Shown here piece after piece: positions 20,017 through 28,881 of a stretch of 64,000 bases of DNA. The translations under genes and the position numbers were made by a program. Position 1 is the first letter of the stretch. Each line of letters starts with the position of its first letter. This DNA comes from Mycolicibacterium chubuense NBB4 (GTDB taxonomy: Bacteria; Actinomycetota; Actinomycetes; Mycobacteriales; Mycobacteriaceae), in NCBI RefSeq assembly GCF_000266905.1, contig NC_018027.1, forward strand, positions 1,302,001 to 1,366,000. Direction: 5' to 3'. The notes under the pieces are model-generated. The model searched no databases. It was not told where the DNA came from and saw only the letters and a list, made by a program, of their open reading frames with translations.

Positions 20017-21465
20017 ATGAATTTGCAGGATTTTTTGAAGACGCTGCGCTCTCGCTGGTTGACGGTCTGTCTGACTATTGTCGTTGGTGTTCTTGCGGGA
20101 GTAGCGATTACCATCCTGACGACACCTATGTACCAGGCGTCGACCCGACTCTTCGTTTCTACCTCCGCCGGCTCCTCTTTAGCGGAGGTGTACCAGGGCA
20201 ACAGATTTTCTCAAGAACGCGTAATTTCGTATACAGAGCTTCTAAAGGGTCAGACGCTAGCCCAGCGGACTATTGATAAGCTCGGACTCGACCTCACCGC
20301 GGCGCAGCTCAGAGGCAGAATAACGGCCAGCGCCAAGCCCGAGACCGTTCTCATAGACGTGCAAGTCCGCGATGAATCGCCTGTTAGGGCTCGAGACATT
20401 GCAAATACGCTTTCTGACGAATTCGTAGTGATGGTTCGAGAGCTTGAGACTCCAGAAGGTGGGCGGACGCCCGACGCACGAGTCGTCATTGAACAGCGCG
20501 CGTCGGTTCCCAATGAGCCGATTCTGCCCAACACTAAGCGTAACCTTGCGCTTGGTTTGACGGCAGGAGTTCTACTCGGAATAGGCTTGGCTGTTCTTCG
20601 AGATGCGCTTGACAACACTGTCAAGTCGCGGGAGTCCCTTGAGGAATTCGCTGGCGTCGGCTTGGTGGGCAGTATCCCTATGGATAAGGCTCGTCGGACA
20701 CAAGCGGCAATCTCCTTTGATCGAGATAACTCACCAAGCGCAGAAGCGTTCAGGAAGCTGCGAACGAATCTACAGTTTCTTGCGGTCGACAACCCGCCTC
20801 GGGTAATCGTAGTGACCAGCTCGATGCCGCACGAAGGGAAATCGACAACGGCGATCAATTTGGCCTTAGCGCTCGCTGAGGCGGAACACACCGTGGTGCT
20901 GGTTGACGGCGACATGAGGCGCCCGATGATTGCTAAGTATCTGGACTTGGTGGAACCCGTCGGTTTCAGCACGGTGCTTAGCGGGATGGCGTCTCTCGAC
21001 GACGCGCTGCAAAAGACTCGCTTCAGGGGGCTCACGGCTCTAACGTCAGGCGCCATTCCACCGAATCCGAGTGAGCTGCTGGGGTCACAGGCCGCGCGTA
21101 AGATGCTGGCAGAACTGCGGGCACGCTTCGATTATGTGGTGGTGGATTCTACGCCGTTGCTCGCAGTAACTGATGCGGCGATCCTAGCTGCGGGGGCAGA
21201 CGGCGTGCTTTTGATGTCCCGCTATGCCCACACCAAGCGTGACCAGCTTGTGCATGCAGTGGGCAATTTGCGAGGCGTTGGAGCCCCCATACTTGGCGCC
21301 GTTTTCTCGATGACACCGACACGCGGCACCTCAGCTTACAGCTATCAGTATAACTATTACGGCGACAGCAAACCGCAACACGAGGCGCCGGCAGCCTCCG
21401 ATGCCGGACCGGCTATTCCCGTCTCAGGTGAGTCGACATCAACAGCGAGTAAGCGCAGAGCGTGA
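20017..21465 (+). CDS. Chain-length regulator fused to BY-kinase (set B)
   Basis: 482 residues: Wzz domain with helices near 16-36 and 175-195, then an intact bacterial tyrosine kinase domain. Walker A is 'PHEGKSTTAIN' (K275), Walker A' is 'LVDGDMRRP' (D297, D299) and Walker B is 'FDYVVVDSTPLL'. The C terminus has a tyrosine cluster (Y441, 443, 445, 447, 448), the usual autophosphorylation site. Such Wzc/CpsCD-type proteins cycle between oligomeric states to control polymer length, with a low-molecular-weight phosphatase as antagonist; one is encoded at 44265. It is clearly paralogous to the gene at 2500, which has lost these features. ATG 20017 follows aagggagagatctag. Confidence 0.9.
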   Translation: MNLQDFLKTLRSRWLTVCLTIVVGVLAGVAITILTTPMYQASTRLFVSTSAGSSLAEVYQGNRFSQERVISYTELLKGQTLAQRTIDKLGLDLTAAQLRGRITASAKPETVLIDVQVRDESPVRARDIANTLSDEFVVMVRELETPEGGRTPDARVVIEQRASVPNEPILPNTKRNLALGLTAGVLLGIGLAVLRDALDNTVKSRESLEEFAGVGLVGSIPMDKARRTQAAISFDRDNSPSAEAFRKLRTNLQFLAVDNPPRVIVVTSSMPHEGKSTTAINLALALAEAEHTVVLVDGDMRRPMIAKYLDLVEPVGFSTVLSGMASLDDALQKTRFRGLTALTSGAIPPNPSELLGSQAARKMLAELRARFDYVVVDSTPLLAVTDAAILAAGADGVLLMSRYAHTKRDQLVHAVGNLRGVGAPILGAVFSMTPTRGTSAYSYQYNYYGDSKPQHEAPAASDAGPAIPVSGESTSTASKRRA

Positions 21466-21499
21466 CAAGTGCGCCAGTGTTCCGACCGTCGATATCGAT

Positions 21500-22924
21500 G
21501 TGTCCATATCCTTACGACAGTATAAATTGATGGTCGAAGTGCTGATCGTATGCGTTGGCATAGTCGTTGTCTTCTTTGTCGTACTTGCTTACGCACCGCA
21601 ATGGTGGGTTGGTATCGTAATTGTACTCACGTTTACAAACTTTCCAGCCTTCATTCCGCCTCAGTTTGAGGTTGCAGGGTTCGCAATATACCTACATGAA
21701 ATACCGCTTTTCCTGGTCGCTGTTAAGCTTTTTGTTACTCGACCGCCCAATAAATCCACCGATTTGCTGGCGTCAGCTTTCGGCGGTCTCGCAGCGGCTG
21801 GCGCTCTTTACGGTCTGCTGAGCGGGCACGACATACAAGCAACGATGAATGATGCACGCGGGTTAATTGCCCTCACGCTATGCCTATTTATCACTGGTAG
21901 AACAATGCAGACGCCAGACGCTTACTATGCGTTAAAAGCGATCAGGATAACGCTTTGGGTGTCTTTTGTGTTAGTTCTTGCAGGTGCACTCGGTCTTATC
22001 AAACTGGGTGGAAAATCCGAAGACGCTTCTCTGGCTGGTGCCGGTTTCTACACGGAGGCGGACGTAGTGAGGGTCTTGGGACCGTCTACTCATCTTGCGA
22101 GCGCGACTCTGGCTGTCGGCGTCGCTATGTGGGCCATCCACCCGAGCGCGTTCCCGCGTGCAAAAAGCTACCTTATACCCGCTCTGGGTATTACTGTGAT
22201 CGGATTCTCGCGTAATGCTTTGGTGCTGATAGCGGTTACTTTGCTTCTCGCACCGCTGATCAATCGCAGTTTCAGAGGCCTATTGCGCGCAGGGGTTATC
22301 GCTGGGACTGTGATTGTAATTTTTGTGGTATCCGGCTACTTCCTGTCTTTGACTGCCGGTACACCAGGTTTGGAATATCTCCGTCTGGTTCACTCCGCGT
22401 ATATGGGCCGTGTTCTCGAGGGACTCAGTAGCAGCGCCCGAAAATACGACGTGTCGAGTTTGTATAGGCAAGGCGAGGTTGACTGGCTGAGGCGGGCGGT
22501 GCCTGGACACGAAGTTTGGGGCAGGGGCTTTGGCTTCAGATACCGACCTCCGTTCGGCATCGGCTTCTCCGCAACATCTGGCACGTACTACGCACACCAG
22601 TTCTACTGGTGGGCGGTGGTGAAAGTGGGCTGGGTTGGCATGTTAGCTCTAGTGTCAGCGTTTCTGACGCCCGTAGTGTATGCACTCTTTGGTGCGGGGC
22701 GTTCGGCGCTTAGGTCGTCCACTGCCGCCGCAATCATAGGCTTCATGGTGACGTTCACTGTCGTGCCTATACCGGAGGATGTCCAAGGCGCTCCCGTGCT
22801 GGGCGTCCTGCTCGGCCTAGCGCTGCTTCCGTTGACCACTGGGGTAAGAGGGCAGCAAGGGGAGACGGCCGCTGCTGGCGGTGCCTTAAGCCAACATGCC
22901 GCGTCGGCGCCAACTAGTCGCTAG
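21500..22924 (+). CDS. O-antigen polymerase/ligase-like membrane protein (set B)
   Basis: About 474 residues with roughly ten to twelve membrane helices. A large external loop after about residue 290 contains 'RRAVPGHEVWGRGFGFRYRPPFG', the type of loop seen in Wzy/WaaL proteins. Probable role: polymerising lipid-linked repeats made by set B. The start is uncertain. GTG 21500 is a compromise; ATG 21530 and GTG 21428 are also possible and none has a strong ribosome-binding site. The 21401-21465 part of the open frame overlaps the kinase gene. AT-rich codons (ATA, TTA, AAA) are frequent, unlike the set A counterpart. Confidence 0.72.
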   Translation: MSISLRQYKLMVEVLIVCVGIVVVFFVVLAYAPQWWVGIVIVLTFTNFPAFIPPQFEVAGFAIYLHEIPLFLVAVKLFVTRPPNKSTDLLASAFGGLAAAGALYGLLSGHDIQATMNDARGLIALTLCLFITGRTMQTPDAYYALKAIRITLWVSFVLVLAGALGLIKLGGKSEDASLAGAGFYTEADVVRVLGPSTHLASATLAVGVAMWAIHPSAFPRAKSYLIPALGITVIGFSRNALVLIAVTLLLAPLINRSFRGLLRAGVIAGTVIVIFVVSGYFLSLTAGTPGLEYLRLVHSAYMGRVLEGLSSSARKYDVSSLYRQGEVDWLRRAVPGHEVWGRGFGFRYRPPFGIGFSATSGTYYAHQFYWWAVVKVGWVGMLALVSAFLTPVVYALFGAGRSALRSSTAAAIIGFMVTFTVVPIPEDVQGAPVLGVLLGLALLPLTTGVRGQQGETAAAGGALSQHAASAPTSR

Positions 22925-23214
22925 TGGACCTCGACCTATTGACCGGATAGTCGGTCGCGTGCAAGTGCCCGGTTTGCGGCCGGCCGATCGAACGAGGGCC
23001 GGTTGTGAATGGTCAGCATCGGGTGATGGAACCACGAGCGCCGGCGCGGCTTGCGCTGGTCGGCCCTGCGATGATGCCTCCCAGCGCGCAGAGGCGAACG
23101 CCAATGTGGCGCCCGGTCGGGTCCCACAAGAAGCGCCAATTCGGTTGATTCAGGTGGCGAGTCCCCGTTATTGAGTCCACCCGGATCCAGTGCCGAGGTT
23201 GGTGTGATCAGGTC
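22925..23214. other. Junction between polymerase gene and IS debris
   Basis: About 290 bases of GC-rich sequence with no convincing gene. The right-hand part, just before the IS3 remnant stop, probably includes that element's terminal sequence. I find no complete inverted repeat to define an end. Confidence 0.3.
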
Positions 23215-23454
23215 TCAGTTGATGCTGCAGGCCACTGGGGTGTGGGTGCAGCTGCAGGCGGCAGCGTACTCGGCCCGGGTGCGGTAGCCCACGGCCGAGT
23301 GGCGGTGTCGGTGGTTGTGTTCGTGCTTGAAGTCGCAGATGACTACGCGGGCCTCGAACAGGGTGTTCCAGTGGTTGCGGGTGAGGCACTCTTTCCTGAG
23401 TCGATTGTTGAACGATTCGATGTAGCCGTGACGGCGCTCGCTGAAATTCCCCAC
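23215..23454 (-). pseudogene. IS3-family transposase, C-terminal fragment
   Basis: About 70 codons matching the end of an IS3-group integrase domain: 'GYIESFNNRLRKECL' carries the catalytic DDE glutamate, followed by 'HNHRHRHSAVGYRTRAEYA'. The rest of the transposase upstream (to the right) is missing, replaced by unrelated sequence at about 23455. A decayed insertion sequence. Confidence 0.75.
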
Positions 23455-23500
23455 TGACGCTCATCGAAAAGCCCCACCCGTGTGGCTCCGCCGAGAAGGG

Positions 23501-23558
23501 CGGGCCTCCTTCGAAGCTGCTGGTGTCTGACGCCAGTTGCTTCACCGAAGGAGGCCCG
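23501..23558. repeat. Inverted repeat with 13-bp perfect arms
   Basis: cgggcctccttcg at 23501-23513 is exactly complementary to cgaaggaggcccg at 23546-23558, and pairing continues imperfectly outward (agaag.../...ctttct). The 32-base spacer could form a loop. It lies between the IS3 fragment and the IS21 fragment, so it may be an IS-associated terminator or a relic of an element's end. Confidence 0.5.
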
Positions 23559-23629
23559 CTTTCTCTGTTGACGACGGTCGAAAACTGGGCCAGAAGCGAC
23601 GGTGAAAAGTAGGCCACGCGTGGTCGTGG

Positions 23630-23776
23630 TTATTGTGCCGTGTTGTCGGCTCTGGCGGAGGGCAGGGTGTCGATTCCGGTGTCCTTGAGTCGATAGCTGG
23701 AGCCTTTGAGGGTCAGGACGTCGGCATGGTGGACGATGCGGTCGATCATCGCTGCGGCTACGACTTGATCGCCGAA
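23630..23776 (-). pseudogene. IS21-family IstB helper ATPase, C-terminal fragment
   Basis: About 48 codons reading 'GDQVVAAAMIDRIVHHADV' and 'LTLKGSSYRLKDTGIDTLP', the conserved end of IS21-family IstB proteins (AAA+ helpers of the IstA transposase). Only the C-terminal piece is left; the sequence switches to the IS3 remnant near 23777-23810. The fragment shows that a second, different element once occupied this site. Confidence 0.7.
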
Positions 23777-23810
23777 CACTGAATCGCCCTGGTTCTGTCG
23801 GAGGCTCGAT

Positions 23811-24149
23811 CTATTGGATTCCGACCAAGGGTTGATCGGTCCGTTGAGCATCGTAGAACGCGGCCTCGAACTCGGCCGGAGGAACGTCGCGCAGGTAGCT
23901 GTGCAGCCGGGCGGTGTTGTGCCAATACATGCAGCTCAGAGTTGCCAGCTCGACGTCCTCGACGGTCTTCCACGGCCCGGTGCGGGCCGGCCCGTAGAGC
24001 AACTCGGCTTTGTAGTAGCCGTTGACCGTCTCGGCCAACGCGTTGTCAAAGCTGTCACCGACCGATCCAATCGAGGGCAGCGCACCAATCTCAGCAAGCC
24101 GCTCGCCGTAGCGCACCGAGGTGAACTGCAATCCAGCATCGCTGTGACA
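23811..24149 (-). pseudogene. IS3-family transposase, 3' half, split by IS1634-type insertion
   Basis: Reads 'CHSDxGxQFTSVRYGERLAEIGALPSIGSVGDSFDNALAETVNGYYKAELLYG...' in pieces, ending 'TDQPLVGIQ'. This is the C-terminal half of an IS3-family integrase domain with the second D and the E of the DDE triad. The 5' half lies at 25794-26255, beyond the inserted element. The frame is intact in this half; the other half carries a frameshift and a stop, so the gene was probably already inactive or decayed after the split. Confidence 0.8.
24096..24149. repeat. 54-bp direct repeat, left copy
   Basis: This 54-base stretch (from aagccgctcg to gctgtgaca) is identical to 25794-25847. Both copies directly flank the IS1634-type element and belong to the interrupted IS3 transposase, so they look like a long target-site duplication. 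Confidence 0.9.
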
Positions 24150-25793
24150 CCTGACTTAGGACATTTTCTGGCGTTGCCGCTCTGCGTAGGGCGTTGAGCT
24201 CAGGGTTCGTTCGGCGTCAGGTCGAAATTTGCACACTAAACGCGGGACTCTAGGGTGCTGTGGTGGCCTACGTGCGCACCGTGAAGACCGCCTCGGGCGC
24301 GGTCGCGGTGCAGATCGTGTGGTCCACCCGACGCGGCTCGCGCAACATCGAGCACCTGGGCTCAGCGCACGACGACGGCGAGGTCGAAGCACTCAAGGCC
24401 GCCGCTCGCCAGCGGCTGGCCGAGGGCCAGACCACCCTTGACCTCGGGCTGGCCAGCACTGGTGTCGATGGCGATCCGCTCGAGATCGTCTCGACAACCT
24501 CGACCCCGTTGTGGGAATCGTTGTGCGCGGCCTACCGGGTGCTCGGGTTCGACGCGGCCACCGGCGGCGATGAAGTGTTTCGGAGCCTGGTGCTGGCCCG
24601 CATCATCGAACCGACCAGCAAGGCCGACTCGCTGCGCGTGCTCGCCGAGACCGGCATCGAGACGGTCGACTACCGCACCGTCACCCGACGTCTGCCGAAG
24701 TTCGCCAAACCCGCTGTACGCCAGTCGTTATCAGCCGCATGTGCAGCGCGTGCGAGGCTGGGCCCGACGTCGCTGGTGCTTTATGACGTTTCGACGCTGT
24801 ACTTCGAAACCGATGCCGGTGACGGGTTCCGCGAACCCGGGTTCTCCAAGGAACGCCGGCTGGAACCCCAGATCACTATCGGTCTGCTCACCGACGCGAC
24901 GGGCTTCCCTCTGGCCGTGGAGGCCTTCGAGGGCAACAAAGCCGAGACCGCGACCATGCTGCCGGTCATCAACGCGTTCAGGGCCGCTCACCATTTGACC
25001 GATGTCGTCGTGGTCGCTGATGCCGGCATGATTTCCGAGGCCAACCAGATCGCCCTGAAGGCCTCCGGGTTGTCGTTCATCCTGGGCACCAAGATCCCGT
25101 ATGTGCCCGACGTGGTGCGTGAATGGCGCGACAAGCACCCCGATCAGGAGATCGAGGACGGGCAGATCTTCATCCAGCCGTGGCCATCGACGAGTAGCGA
25201 GAAGACCCGCGGCATCCCCGATCGTGTCGTCTACTACCAGTACCCCGCCGACCGGGCACGGCGCACGCTGCGTGGCATCACCGAGCAGGTCGCCAAGGCC
25301 GAGAAGGCCGTCGACGGGAAAGCGCCGGTCAAACGCAACCGGTTCATCAAGCTCACCGGTGCCACCAAGAACGTCAACCGCGAACTGGAGACCAAAGCCC
25401 GCGCCCTGGCCGGACTCAAGGGATACACCACCAACCTCGTCGAGCAGAACCCCGAATTCGTCATCGGCGCCTACCACCAGCTCTGGCGCATCGAGAAGAG
25501 CTTCCGGATGTCCAAGCATGACCTACAGGCCCGGCCGATCTACCACCACAAACGCGAATCCATCGACGCCCACCTGACCATCGTGTTCGCCGCTCTGGCC
25601 GTCAGCCACTACATCGAGCACCAAACAGGCTGGAGCATCAAGGAATTCGTGCGCACCGCACGCCGCTACCGCACCGTACAGATCAAAGCCGGCCGACAAA
25701 TCCTGACCGCCGTCGACCCACTACCCGACGACCTCCGCGACGCCATCGCCACCATCAACGCGAACCGTGCACACTAAATTGTCCTAAGTCGGG
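24150..25793 (+). mobile_element. IS1634/IS1549-family insertion sequence
   Basis: A 1644-bp element. Its ends are imperfect inverted repeats, cctgacttaggaca on the left (24150-24163) and the complement of cccgacttaggaca on the right (25780-25793), 13 of 14 matching. It contains one transposase gene and is flanked by identical 54-bp direct repeats. Long, variable target duplications are a known property of the IS1634 family, including IS1549 of M. smegmatis. The element looks complete and may be recent, because the duplications have not diverged. Confidence 0.88.
24260..25777 (+). CDS. IS1634-family (IS4-type DDE) transposase
   Basis: 505 residues, full length for the family. The catalytic triad follows the IS4-type layout: 'LVLYDVSTLYFET' (first D, residue about 176), 'DVVVVADAGMISEAN' (second D, about 253) and the 'YHQLWRIEKSFRMSKHDL' Y-(2)-R-(3)-E-(6)-K signature near residue 410-425, where the glutamate is catalytic. 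No frameshift or premature stop. The GTG at 24260 or 24263 starts the protein. It is on the opposite strand from the interrupted IS3 transposase. Confidence 0.9.
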   Translation: MVAYVRTVKTASGAVAVQIVWSTRRGSRNIEHLGSAHDDGEVEALKAAARQRLAEGQTTLDLGLASTGVDGDPLEIVSTTSTPLWESLCAAYRVLGFDAATGGDEVFRSLVLARIIEPTSKADSLRVLAETGIETVDYRTVTRRLPKFAKPAVRQSLSAACAARARLGPTSLVLYDVSTLYFETDAGDGFREPGFSKERRLEPQITIGLLTDATGFPLAVEAFEGNKAETATMLPVINAFRAAHHLTDVVVVADAGMISEANQIALKASGLSFILGTKIPYVPDVVREWRDKHPDQEIEDGQIFIQPWPSTSSEKTRGIPDRVVYYQYPADRARRTLRGITEQVAKAEKAVDGKAPVKRNRFIKLTGATKNVNRELETKARALAGLKGYTTNLVEQNPEFVIGAYHQLWRIEKSFRMSKHDLQARPIYHHKRESIDAHLTIVFAALAVSHYIEHQTGWSIKEFVRTARRYRTVQIKAGRQILTAVDPLPDDLRDAIATINANRAH

Positions 25794-25847
25794 AAGCCGC
25801 TCGCCGTAGCGCACCGAGGTGAACTGCAATCCAGCATCGCTGTGACA
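25794..25847. repeat. 54-bp direct repeat, right copy
   Basis: Identical to 24096-24149. It begins immediately after the right inverted repeat of the IS1634-type element and continues in the 5' half of the IS3 transposase. Confidence 0.9.
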
Positions 25848-26255
25848 GGTCAAGCCGAACAACGTGTTTCCGCGTGACCAGCGGGCCATCTCCAATGCAT
25901 CGAGGACCATGGTGGTACGCATGTTCGACGCGACCCGCCACCCGACGATCATCCGGGACAACGCGTCGACGCTGAACTAGACGTAGGCCACCCCGACCAG
26001 GTCGGCACACAAGTCAGGTCGGTAACCCATAACCGGTTGGGGGCCGACGCGCTGAACTGTCGGTTGACCAGATCGGGATGCCGCGCCGCTGCCGGGTTGG
26101 CGGTGGTGGTCTTCACCGGTTTGCCACGCCGGACCACCTCGATGCCGAGACTGCGCATCAATCGGGCGACCTGGTCACGGCCGACGTCGTGGCCGGCCCG
26201 ACGTGCGGCTTCCACAGCTTGAGCACTCCGTAGACGCTGTAGTGGTCAATCCCCC
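25794..26255 (-). pseudogene. IS3-family transposase, 5' half, frameshifted
   Basis: Upstream half of the split IS3 transposase: 'EAARRAGHDVGRDQVARLM', 'RLWVTDLTCVPTWSG', then after a one-base deletion near 26000 the frame resumes as 'VGVAYV*FSVDALSRMIVGW'. The in-frame TAG (25977-25979) replaces a codon that should be sense. A further frame break is needed at about 26213 to join 'DHYSVYGVLKLW'. The N-terminal helix-turn-helix part is missing. Clearly non-functional. Confidence 0.75.
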
Positions 26256-26260
26256 CAAGC

Positions 26261-26371
26261 ACTCGTGCACTCGGCAACCGCCTCGTCGGCATCCTGCACG
26301 GCTGCCTCCACCACCACACCCTCTACGACGAGGACAAAGCCTGGGCACACCGCCAACCCATCGCCGCTTGA
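26261..26371 (+). pseudogene. IS110-family transposase, C-terminal fragment
   Basis: Thirty-six codons then TGA: 'LGNRLVGILHGCLHHHTLYDEDKAW' and 'HRQPIAA', the typical end of IS110-family transposases. It is followed by ttgacacc...cttgggatgg, which resembles the right end of such elements. Everything upstream of 26261 is gone. It differs in sequence from the end of the complete IS110-type transposase at 42912, so it derives from a separate element. Confidence 0.65.
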
Positions 26372-26408
26372 CACCTTCAGAACTTGGGATGGTTAACCTC
26401 TCAGGTCA

Positions 26409-27092
26409 TTACAAACTAGGCTTGATCAATACGGTCGTCTGTATGGGCAGCCACGTGCCAGGCTTGATGCCTCGAAGATGGTGAGTTTCCCACCCCACCA
26501 GATGGTTTGGGAGGTCCTCATACCTAGGCCGGAGTCTCGTCAAGTTGCCGCGCTGAGGCGGGTCGTGGTCGGTGTACTGAGAATCGTCTAGAAGAAGCAT
26601 CCCACCCGGCTTGACTTTTGGTGCAGCAGCAAGAACGCATTCCCGCCGTCCTTGCCCATCTACAATCACCAAGTCAAAACTCTCGTCTCGTTCTTGCTCT
26701 ATGGCATTCGTGTACTGTTCGGATGCCTTATCTGGACTAGCTCCCTCGCCCGATTGAATGAAGCGGACGTCGATACCCTCAGGCAGACGGGCGAGCAACG
26801 CCCGGTACCAGTCATGATTGTCTTCAACCGTGATCGTCGTCGCGCCTTGATCGAGCAACCACAACGTGGAAGCACCGCCCCCGTACTCGAATACGTTGGG
26901 TTTGGGTGGTAGCCGCTTGCTCACAAAGGCGACGGCATTGTAGTTCCACCAGGGGCGTCGGTACTCCAAAGGAGCTTTCCGGATCTTCGCATCGCGAATC
27001 CAGCGGGGCAGGTCGCGAATCGAGCCGGGCTCGACGGAGAAGCCTTTGAGCATTTGAAGGGAGCCACTCGACAGACGCTGAAGCTTTGACAT
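26409..27092 (-). CDS. SAM-dependent methyltransferase, polysaccharide-associated
   Basis: 227 residues, class I Rossmann methyltransferase: motif I 'VFEYGGGASTLWLLDQGA' (residues about 68-85), acidic motif II 'ITVEDNHDW', and 'FDLVIVDGQGRRE' (motif IV). Such proteins O-methylate sugars or act on small acceptors; here methylation of a repeat-unit sugar is a reasonable inference. ATG 27092 chosen because upstream codons overlap the neighbouring glycosyltransferase gene. The start lies 22 bases after that gene's stop, same strand. Confidence 0.7.
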   Translation of the reverse strand: MSKLQRLSSGSLQMLKGFSVEPGSIRDLPRWIRDAKIRKAPLEYRRPWWNYNAVAFVSKRLPPKPNVFEYGGGASTLWLLDQGATTITVEDNHDWYRALLARLPEGIDVRFIQSGEGASPDKASEQYTNAIEQERDESFDLVIVDGQGRRECVLAAAPKVKPGGMLLLDDSQYTDHDPPQRGNLTRLRPRYEDLPNHLVGWETHHLRGIKPGTWLPIQTTVLIKPSL

Positions 27093-27114
27093 ATCTCGCG
27101 ACTCTAGTCTGAGA

Positions 27115-28329
27115 TCATGTTTTACGCCGAGGCATATCCGCATCGCGGGTGATTGTTCTCGCTCGCTCTCTCGGAGTGGGGATATCTGGGCACCCGGGTT
27201 CAGGTGGGCGGTGGAGCCACCGATCAGCGGTGATACGGCCATTCTCCGGGGGCAGAACCTTGATGATATGAGTTGGGTTTCGTGGTTCTCGAAGGCGCTG
27301 TGTAACCGCTCGGGCCACAGTCATCCTGTCGAACTTCTCGGGCACCACTAGGTGCCCGTGAGCCCTTAGCCAATGGGCGAAACCAACCTTCTCTGTGGTT
27401 AAGATCTCGCAACCGTGCGAGAGGCCTTCAGTTAGGGGTAGGCCGATCTGCTCACGCCATCTTGCGGTGGACTGCGACAGTAGAATCAATAGCGAGGCTC
27501 GGCGAAGTTCGCGGTGGATGACACTCCGGGGAGGATCAACGAGGACCGTCACCTCGCTTTTATTCGAGGCCCAGTCGCGTACTGTTGACTCCAACTCTCC
27601 TTTGCCCACGATTACGAAGCTCGATCCCGAGGACAACTTACGTACTTTATCCCATAGTTCGAGCATTGAGGCGATTCCTTTCCGCTCCGAAAATTCGCCG
27701 ACAAATAGCGCTGATCTTTGCTTGGACAAGGTCCCGCAGCTACACGCGTTTATGAGCGGGCTGAAGTGTGCTGTTTCTGCTCCTCCTCTTCTGTGGGCAC
27801 TCGAGAAGAGCTGCTGATAATTCACTTGAGCATCACGAGTGCCGAAAGCAATTCTATCGAAGCAGCCAGCGACATATCGAAACACACCCAACGCGATTGC
27901 ATGCGACAAGAACAGAGGAAGTTTGGTGAAGTCGCAGAACGCTGGGATTAGAGGGTTATTTTCGATGGCGTACGCCACTACCAATGGGGGAGTCTGCTTG
28001 CCTCTTCCTGCCGTAACTACGCGAATAACTGCGCGCTTCATCCGAATGATCGAAACATAGACGATTAGGGACGGCCATGCTGGCAGCATGGCTGGCTCGT
28101 TCAGCTCGATGAATTCCAACCTCTTCGTTGCCAAAATCCACGCTGCTCTAAAGAGGCTGATCTCGCGCGCATCGATAGAGTTGAGCGCGGACTCATCGAA
28201 ATCGTACATCCGTTTACGGAAATAAAGCGAACCCGGTAGCATGTCCTTCATCTCGATGAGGGTTGCTGTTCGAGTGCTCTCGAAAATTCTAACTCTGCGA
28301 TCCGATGACGATTTCGTCATGCGCACCAT
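27115..28329 (-). CDS. Glycosyltransferase (GT4-like), paralogue of 30526
   Basis: 404 residues with a GT-B C-terminal half: 'SALFVGEFSERKGIASMLELW' opens the donor domain, 'FVIVGKGELE' and 'LTEGLSHGCEILTT' form the nucleotide-sugar site with an EX7E-like segment. The N-terminal half has 'ELNEPAMLPAWPSLI' and 'VVAYAIEN' instead of the usual glycine loop. The protein at 30526 shares each of these blocks, so the two are duplicates. Many ATA, AAA and TTT codons suggest recent transfer. The exact sugar is unknown. Confidence 0.75.
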   Translation of the reverse strand: MVRMTKSSSDRRVRIFESTRTATLIEMKDMLPGSLYFRKRMYDFDESALNSIDAREISLFRAAWILATKRLEFIELNEPAMLPAWPSLIVYVSIIRMKRAVIRVVTAGRGKQTPPLVVAYAIENNPLIPAFCDFTKLPLFLSHAIALGVFRYVAGCFDRIAFGTRDAQVNYQQLFSSAHRRGGAETAHFSPLINACSCGTLSKQRSALFVGEFSERKGIASMLELWDKVRKLSSGSSFVIVGKGELESTVRDWASNKSEVTVLVDPPRSVIHRELRRASLLILLSQSTARWREQIGLPLTEGLSHGCEILTTEKVGFAHWLRAHGHLVVPEKFDRMTVARAVTQRLREPRNPTHIIKVLPPENGRITADRWLHRPPEPGCPDIPTPRERARTITRDADMPRRKT

Positions 28330-28434
28330 TGCTGTTTGTACTTATCGCTCGCAAACGGCATCGCGGATTCGAAACCTCCTCGAAGGCCGTTGCAGTCTGG
28401 CGCTCAAACCTATTGCCAAGTATCCGTCCAGAAC

Positions 28435-28767
28435 TCAGATCGTCTGCCCAGTTGCGACCCGAGGAGGGGCCGATGCAACGTCAATTCCACCGTACCCCCG
28501 GTAGGCATACCTCAGTATCGTGGAACCAAGTATAGCTGCCGCAGTTGATGAGGGGGTACCTGCTTTTGCCGGAAAGAACTTCAGACACTTCACAGCCTTA
28601 AGCAGTCCGTGGTCAGCATTAGCGCGACCAGCAATTCGCCACCAGAAGTCTTCGCCCGACCGTGTCATGGAAGCGACAGTAAGGGCTCGACCAGACGGTG
28701 GGCTCGCGCGAAGGCCGAAAAGATGTCGGCACGCACCACTGGGTGGGGCGAAGGCTAGGCTGATCAA
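28435..28767 (-). CDS. Possible small hypothetical protein
   Basis: A 110-codon frame in the 550-base gap between a minus-strand glycosyltransferase and the plus-strand flippase. Its composition is fairly protein-like ('SGEDFWWRIAGRANADHGLL', 'ILGSTILRYAYRGYGG'), but I recognise no family. It could be a degenerate fragment, and the start is uncertain because the open frame extends to about 28850. If real, it is divergent from the flippase gene. Confidence 0.3.
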   Translation of the reverse strand: MISLAFAPPSGACRHLFGLRASPPSGRALTVASMTRSGEDFWWRIAGRANADHGLLKAVKCLKFFPAKAGTPSSTAAAILGSTILRYAYRGYGGIDVASAPPRVATGQTI

Positions 28768-28881
28768 CGAGAATGCCGCGAGAAGATCAGAATCGGGTTC
28801 CTCTCCGCGAAGCCTGTTGTTATCGCCCGTTTCGGCTAGAGCAGGTCAAAGTCTCTCGATGGCCTAGATGGGCTAAGGTAA

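Noticed and set aside
27093..27242. Fifty-codon N-terminal extension of the methyltransferase
   Set aside because: It overlaps the end of the upstream glycosyltransferase gene and does not extend the methyltransferase fold.
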